DNA of 8,900 nt from Thermoplasmata archaeon. GTDB taxonomy: Archaea; Thermoplasmatota; Thermoplasmata; Thermoplasmatales; Thermoplasmataceae. Position numbers and translations under genes: made by a program. The stretch covers positions 1 through 8,900 of the forward strand of contig JAJZOT010000050.1 of the NCBI GenBank assembly GCA_021847855.1, given 5' to 3'. Under the pieces are notes generated by a model. It ran no database searches. It was not told the DNA's origin and saw only the letters and a list, made by a program, of their open reading frames with translations. Below, piece by piece: positions 6,176 through 8,900 of the stretch (its first letter is position 1; every line of letters begins with the position of its first letter).

Positions 6176-6874
6176 TCAGGAATTTCCTAAAAGTATATCC
6201 ATAATTTTTTTCTCTATTGTACGGAGATGATCATTAACGGTAGACGGAGACCGGGCAACTCTCTTCGATAGCTCAGTAGTACTGATTTTGTGTGGTTTCT
6301 CATAGTATCCTGATCTGTACGCATTCTTGAGAATATCCCACTGCAGTTTTGTCATAAATGCCTGGACAAGACTTGTAGAATTCTCACTGAGGATTCTAAG
6401 AATCATATCATTTGATATCCTCTCAACTTCCAAGCTCTTAATGGTTGATATCTGTGAAAATCTCTCGGTTATCTCTGAAAGAATGTTACGGGAATTGACA
6501 AGAAAAGTCCAGTATTCAATGCCATTTTCGAAGTGATAATGGAAGTAGGGAGATCCTTCTTCAAAAATGATAGTCGCAATCGTATTACCATATATTCCGG
6601 AAAAGTTGAGAAAATTCAGGTGGTTGTTTCTCGAATTAGATATGTTAAGAATCTGATTTATCGATCTAATAGAATTGCTTCGCTTAATCGCGTTCTTGAA
6701 CTCCATAAAGTCGTTTTGTCTGGGAACACGTATAAGAACAGAAGCACTGCTTGATTTTTCAAGGCTGTTCATCGAAAGGTTCACATTAGAAACAAAAAAA
6801 TCCTCGTGAGATTCGGTTAATTCGGACCAGCACCCGTCATGCTTGAGTTTTGCATGAACAACGCTAACGGGCAT
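6176..6874 (-). CDS. transcriptional regulator with C-terminal HTH_10 (bacterio-opsin activator-like)
   Basis: The 232-residue protein has its DNA-binding domain at the C-terminus, about 174-226. MTKLQWDIL (174-182), a GYYEKPHKIS linker (189-198), ELSKRVARS (201-209) and STVNDHLRTIEKKI (211-224) match the HTH_10 pattern, in which an LTxxQ helix and GYYxxPR segment precede the recognition helix. The N-terminal half (1-170) has no cofactor motif I can name, but the HDGCWSEL start (12-19) resembles HTH_10 proteins of thermoacidophilic archaea; a sensor role is inference. The 67-nt gap from hmgA holds a TATA-like box, so it likely has its own promoter, though read-through from the homogentisate operon is possible. 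It sits between the transporter-lyase operon and the homogentisate operon and may control either; the sequence does not say which. The TCAGGA directly before ATG 6874 is too close to act as a Shine-Dalgarno. Confidence 0.82.
   Translation of the reverse strand: MPVSVVHAKLKHDGCWSELTESHEDFFVSNVNLSMNSLEKSSSASVLIRVPRQNDFMEFKNAIKRSNSIRSINQILNISNSRNNHLNFLNFSGIYGNTIATIIFEEGSPYFHYHFENGIEYWTFLVNSRNILSEITERFSQISTIKSLEVERISNDMILRILSENSTSLVQAFMTKLQWDILKNAYRSGYYEKPHKISTTELSKRVARSPSTVNDHLRTIEKKIMDILLGNS
6205..6211 (+). terminator. possible U-rich terminator for the transporter operon
   Basis: A run of seven T on the plus strand lies about 55 nt after the transporter stop codon, inside the 3' end of the convergent regulator gene. 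Archaeal RNA polymerase can stop at such U-tracts without a hairpin. It is the longest T-run near that end, but a coding explanation (Lys-rich C-terminus of the regulator) is equally possible. Confidence 0.3.
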
Positions 6875-6891
6875 TCCTGATAATGTTTTGT

Positions 6892-6903
6892 AAAATATAT
6901 TAT
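6892..6903 (-). promoter_or_regulatory. TATA-like box for the regulator gene
   Basis: On the minus strand the stretch reads ATAATATATTTT, centred about 24 nt before the ATG at 6874. It is the most AT-rich part of the 67-nt gap after hmgA and fits leaderless transcription. Confidence 0.48.
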
Positions 6904-6941
6904 GTTTATTATGGTGATATATATTACGTGGAAAATCGCTT

Positions 6942-8087
6942 TCAACGGTACCATGAATACATGTAACTCTGATCCTCGACTTTCAGTGCCCCCTTCGTCA
7001 TTTTCAGAGGTTCATAGGTCTCTACCATGACCGCCACTTCATCCGTATCTTCTTTGCCAATGGAATTTTCAACTGCACCAGGTTGTGGGCCATGTATCAG
7101 TCCCCTAACATGGAGCGTAAGGGAACCCTCTGAAATGCCCTTACGGCTCATGAAATTACCAGACGAATAAAATAGGACTTCGTCCGTGTCGATGTTGCTG
7201 TGGTAGTATGAGATTGGGATAGACTTTGGATGAAAATCAAATTTTCTTGGCAGGAACGTTCCCACCATAAAGGACTTACCACTGAATGTTTCATGCACTG
7301 GCGGTGGTTGATGTAGTTTTCCAACTATTGGGCTCATTGTTGAAATGTTTATCGCCCATGGATATAGGTAGCCATCCCATCCCACGACGTCAAAGGGGTT
7401 TTCATCTCGTTCCTCCACAAGGTAATAATCCATGTAGTCTACATAAACAGAAAAGTCTTCGGGGTTTCTTGCATTGTCATCCAGAACAGGATACCTGATG
7501 TCCCTTGAGTAGTATGGCGATCCTTCCTTGATCTGTCCGTACTCGTTGAGATATCTTTTCGGGATGCCGATGCGATCCACTGATTCCAGGAAAAAGAACT
7601 CAGCATCTGCGGAGTAATGCATAGTATAAGTCGTGCCTTTTGGCACGTAAACATAATCGCCTTCCTTGAAATCAAGGATACCAAGTGTAGAATGCAATTT
7701 CCCGTGCCCATGGTGTACAAAAAACAGCTGTTCCATGAGGGCACTGCGATATAGCCCCTTATGATCCAATCCGGGCTTAATGATACCCAGGTAGACTTTT
7801 GAGTTGAACATAAGGTACTGTCTGCCTGAGACAAAATCTCCCTCTCTCTGTAGATCAAATCCTTTCAAATGACGATGCCTCATCTCTGAAACAGAACCTT
7901 CGGAAAGTGGTTTACGGGGTTCATTTCGTACGTTCCTTACCCTGGTAGGTTCTCCAGTGTGATAGATCAGTGAGTATGGTCCATCAAAACTCTCCTCTCC
8001 GAATAGCTCTTCCCTCAGTATGTTATCTCTGTCGCTGTACGTATGTCTGCTTTCCGGCATTTTTCCCTGCTTGACGTAAAATACCAT
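6942..8087 (-). CDS. hmgA: homogentisate 1,2-dioxygenase
   Basis: A 381-residue double-cupin Fe(II) dioxygenase that opens the homogentisate ring with O2 to give maleylacetoacetate, in tyrosine/phenylalanine breakdown. PPPVHETFSGKSFMVGTFLPR-type sequence (261-281) holds the putative catalytic base H265. SYYHSNIDTDEV (293-304) gives iron ligands H296 and E303, and LIHGPQPG (330-337) gives H332. The first cupin is visible around VHHGHGKLHS (124-133) and GDYVYVPKGTTYTMH (143-157). Eukaryotic and proteobacterial enzymes have about 430-445 residues; this is the shorter form. Here His and Glu of the metal motif are 7 apart, against 6 in the human enzyme (H335/E341). A related ring-cleaving substrate such as a substituted homogentisate cannot be excluded. 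The start at 8087 has a good Shine-Dalgarno, and only 9 nt separate it from the stop codon of the FAH-type gene upstream, so the two form an operon. Confidence 0.88.
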   Translation of the reverse strand: MVFYVKQGKMPESRHTYSDRDNILREELFGEESFDGPYSLIYHTGEPTRVRNVRNEPRKPLSEGSVSEMRHRHLKGFDLQREGDFVSGRQYLMFNSKVYLGIIKPGLDHKGLYRSALMEQLFFVHHGHGKLHSTLGILDFKEGDYVYVPKGTTYTMHYSADAEFFFLESVDRIGIPKRYLNEYGQIKEGSPYYSRDIRYPVLDDNARNPEDFSVYVDYMDYYLVEERDENPFDVVGWDGYLYPWAINISTMSPIVGKLHQPPPVHETFSGKSFMVGTFLPRKFDFHPKSIPISYYHSNIDTDEVLFYSSGNFMSRKGISEGSLTLHVRGLIHGPQPGAVENSIGKEDTDEVAVMVETYEPLKMTKGALKVEDQSYMYSWYR

Positions 8088-8093
8088 ATTTAT

Positions 8094-8098
8094 CTCCT
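8094..8098 (-). promoter_or_regulatory. Shine-Dalgarno AGGAG of hmgA
   Basis: On the minus strand AGGAG stands 6 nt before the ATG at 8087 and overlaps the TAG stop codon of the preceding FAH-type gene. It fixes the hmgA start and points to translational coupling within the operon. Confidence 0.7.
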
Positions 8099-8900
8099 AA
8101 CCTATATTGCCTACCAGTGTTCCCAGGACGTCTGATCCGAATCTGACACTATCTCCCGGTTTCAGCCAGCCAAATTTTTCATGCCCGAGTTCAAGTATGC
8201 AGCCGTTTCCAACTGTACCACTCATTATTATGTCGCCGGGTTTCAGTGTAACATCCATGGAAGCCCACGATATCATCTCAGGAAACGTCCAGTGAATCGT
8301 GTTGAGATTGTTCCTGGTGTATTCCCTGCCATTAACTGTTGCCCACAATTCAACGTTAATTTTGCTCTCTTCGTCTATTCTCCTCTGAAATTCATCAGTG
8401 GTAACGAAAAATCTGGCAAAGCTTGTAGCGAAGTCCTTACTCTTTGATGGTCCTAAGCCTATCTTCATCTCCTTACGCTGCTGATCCCTGGCACTCCAGT
8501 CACTCATCAGGACGAAGCCGAATATGTACTCCCAGGCATCTCCCGGAGGTATGTTTCTGCCCTCCTTACCGATGATGGCAGCAACCTCCAGTTCAAAGTC
8601 CAGTTCCGATGTAAAACCAGGATATGGGATAACCGAATCACTCGGGTAGAGTGAGGAATTCCCTGAATAGTAGTATGCCGGAAATTCATACCATTCTGCC
8701 GGTATGTCAAGGCCACGTTTACTGCGCGCATTTCTCACATGCTCTTCAAACGCGTAGAAATCACGGATCTGATTTATGTATGGAATAGGAAGAAGATAGG
8801 AATTCGGGACGCAAGTCTGCCTGTTATCGAATTCTTCTTCGGCAAAGAATCTATGTATTTTACTGGCATTCTTCTGTATTGAATAAAAAAATGACCTCTC
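8097..8900 (-). CDS. fumarylacetoacetase-like hydrolase (FAH superfamily), 5' end missing
   Basis: The frame stays open to the right edge, giving 267 visible residues; the GTG at 8738 is internal, because conserved sequence runs before it. Counting from the edge, RDFYAFEEH (46-54) matches the human fumarylacetoacetase segment with metal ligand D126 and general base H133: here D47 and H54, same spacing. LDFELEV (100-106) gives metal ligands E103 and E105, and SDWSARDQQ (133-141) gives D134, R138 and Q141. LGPSKSKDF (149-157) carries the Lys equivalent to K253. These residues fit C-C hydrolysis of fumarylacetoacetate to fumarate and acetoacetate. It is the gene before hmgA, so it should take the next step of the pathway. 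No maleylacetoacetate isomerase is visible, so it may cleave maleylacetoacetate directly or the isomerase may lie elsewhere. Where relatives often have a SLGPWLVT-like stretch, this one has SFARFFVT. The promoter and start lie outside the window. Confidence 0.86.
   Translation of the reverse strand, partial: ERSFFYSIQKNASKIHRFFAEEEFDNRQTCVPNSYLLPIPYINQIRDFYAFEEHVRNARSKRGLDIPAEWYEFPAYYYSGNSSLYPSDSVIPYPGFTSELDFELEVAAIIGKEGRNIPPGDAWEYIFGFVLMSDWSARDQQRKEMKIGLGPSKSKDFATSFARFFVTTDEFQRRIDEESKINVELWATVNGREYTRNNLNTIHWTFPEMISWASMDVTLKPGDIIMSGTVGNGCILELGHEKFGWLKPGDSVRFGSDVLGTLVGNIG

Noticed and set aside
7439..7858. 139-codon minus-strand frame inside hmgA
   Set aside because: It is an out-of-phase frame within a conserved enzyme gene, with no ribosome binding site or domain.
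8097..8738. GTG at 8738 as the start of a 213-residue FAH-type protein
   Set aside because: The frame continues without a stop to 8900 and contains the DFYAFEEH segment with metal ligand and general base. The true start lies beyond the window.

Overview
The window looks like a catabolic region from a thermoacidophilic archaeon of the Thermoplasmata (Thermoplasma/Ferroplasma/Picrophilus relatives). Three observations point there. Base composition is moderate and slightly AT-rich. Several genes have a TATA-like box about 23-27 nt before the start codon and no Shine-Dalgarno, the layout of leaderless archaeal transcripts. The only visible regulator carries a C-terminal helix-turn-helix of the archaeal bacterio-opsin-activator (HTH_10) type. 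The assignment is an inference from style and content, not from a marker gene.

Layout, left to right. (1) At 3-680 (+) is the 3' part of a heme-oxygenase-fold diiron oxidase-like protein, cut by the left edge. (2) At 717-1313 (+) is a small histidine phosphatase. (3) At 1420-2322 (+) is a fumarylacetoacetate-hydrolase (FAH) superfamily protein of the FAHD1/2-oxo-acid type. It converges on (4), an aldehyde dehydrogenase at 2432-3874 (-) whose C-terminal motif resembles 2-oxoglutarate-semialdehyde or archaeal glyceraldehyde dehydrogenases. (5) Divergent from it, across an 85-bp two-way promoter, are a dihydrodipicolinate-synthase/KDG-aldolase family lyase at 3960-4865 (+) and, 1 nt later, an anion:cation-symporter type MFS transporter at 4867-6150 (+). 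(6) An HTH_10 regulator at 6176-6874 (-) converges on the transporter. (7) Upstream of the regulator on the minus strand is a homogentisate operon: an FAH/fumarylacetoacetase-like hydrolase (8097 to beyond 8900) followed by homogentisate 1,2-dioxygenase (6942-8087).

Two catabolic modules therefore sit together. The homogentisate module opens the aromatic ring and hydrolyses the resulting diketo acid, giving fumarate and acetoacetate from tyrosine or phenylalanine breakdown. The central module (transporter, Schiff-base lyase, aldehyde dehydrogenase, FAH-type enzyme) fits uptake of an organic acid, lyase or dehydratase action on a 2-keto acid, and oxidation of an aldehyde. A sugar-acid route ending at 2-oxoglutarate or pyruvate plus glycerate is the leading guess, but an aromatic side-chain route is not excluded. 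The divergent promoter carries a shared CCCAGAC element placed the same way relative to both start codons, a good candidate operator joining the aldehyde dehydrogenase to the lyase-transporter operon.

No RNA gene, CRISPR array, insertion sequence or attachment site was seen. No gene-free stretch exceeds 110 bases.
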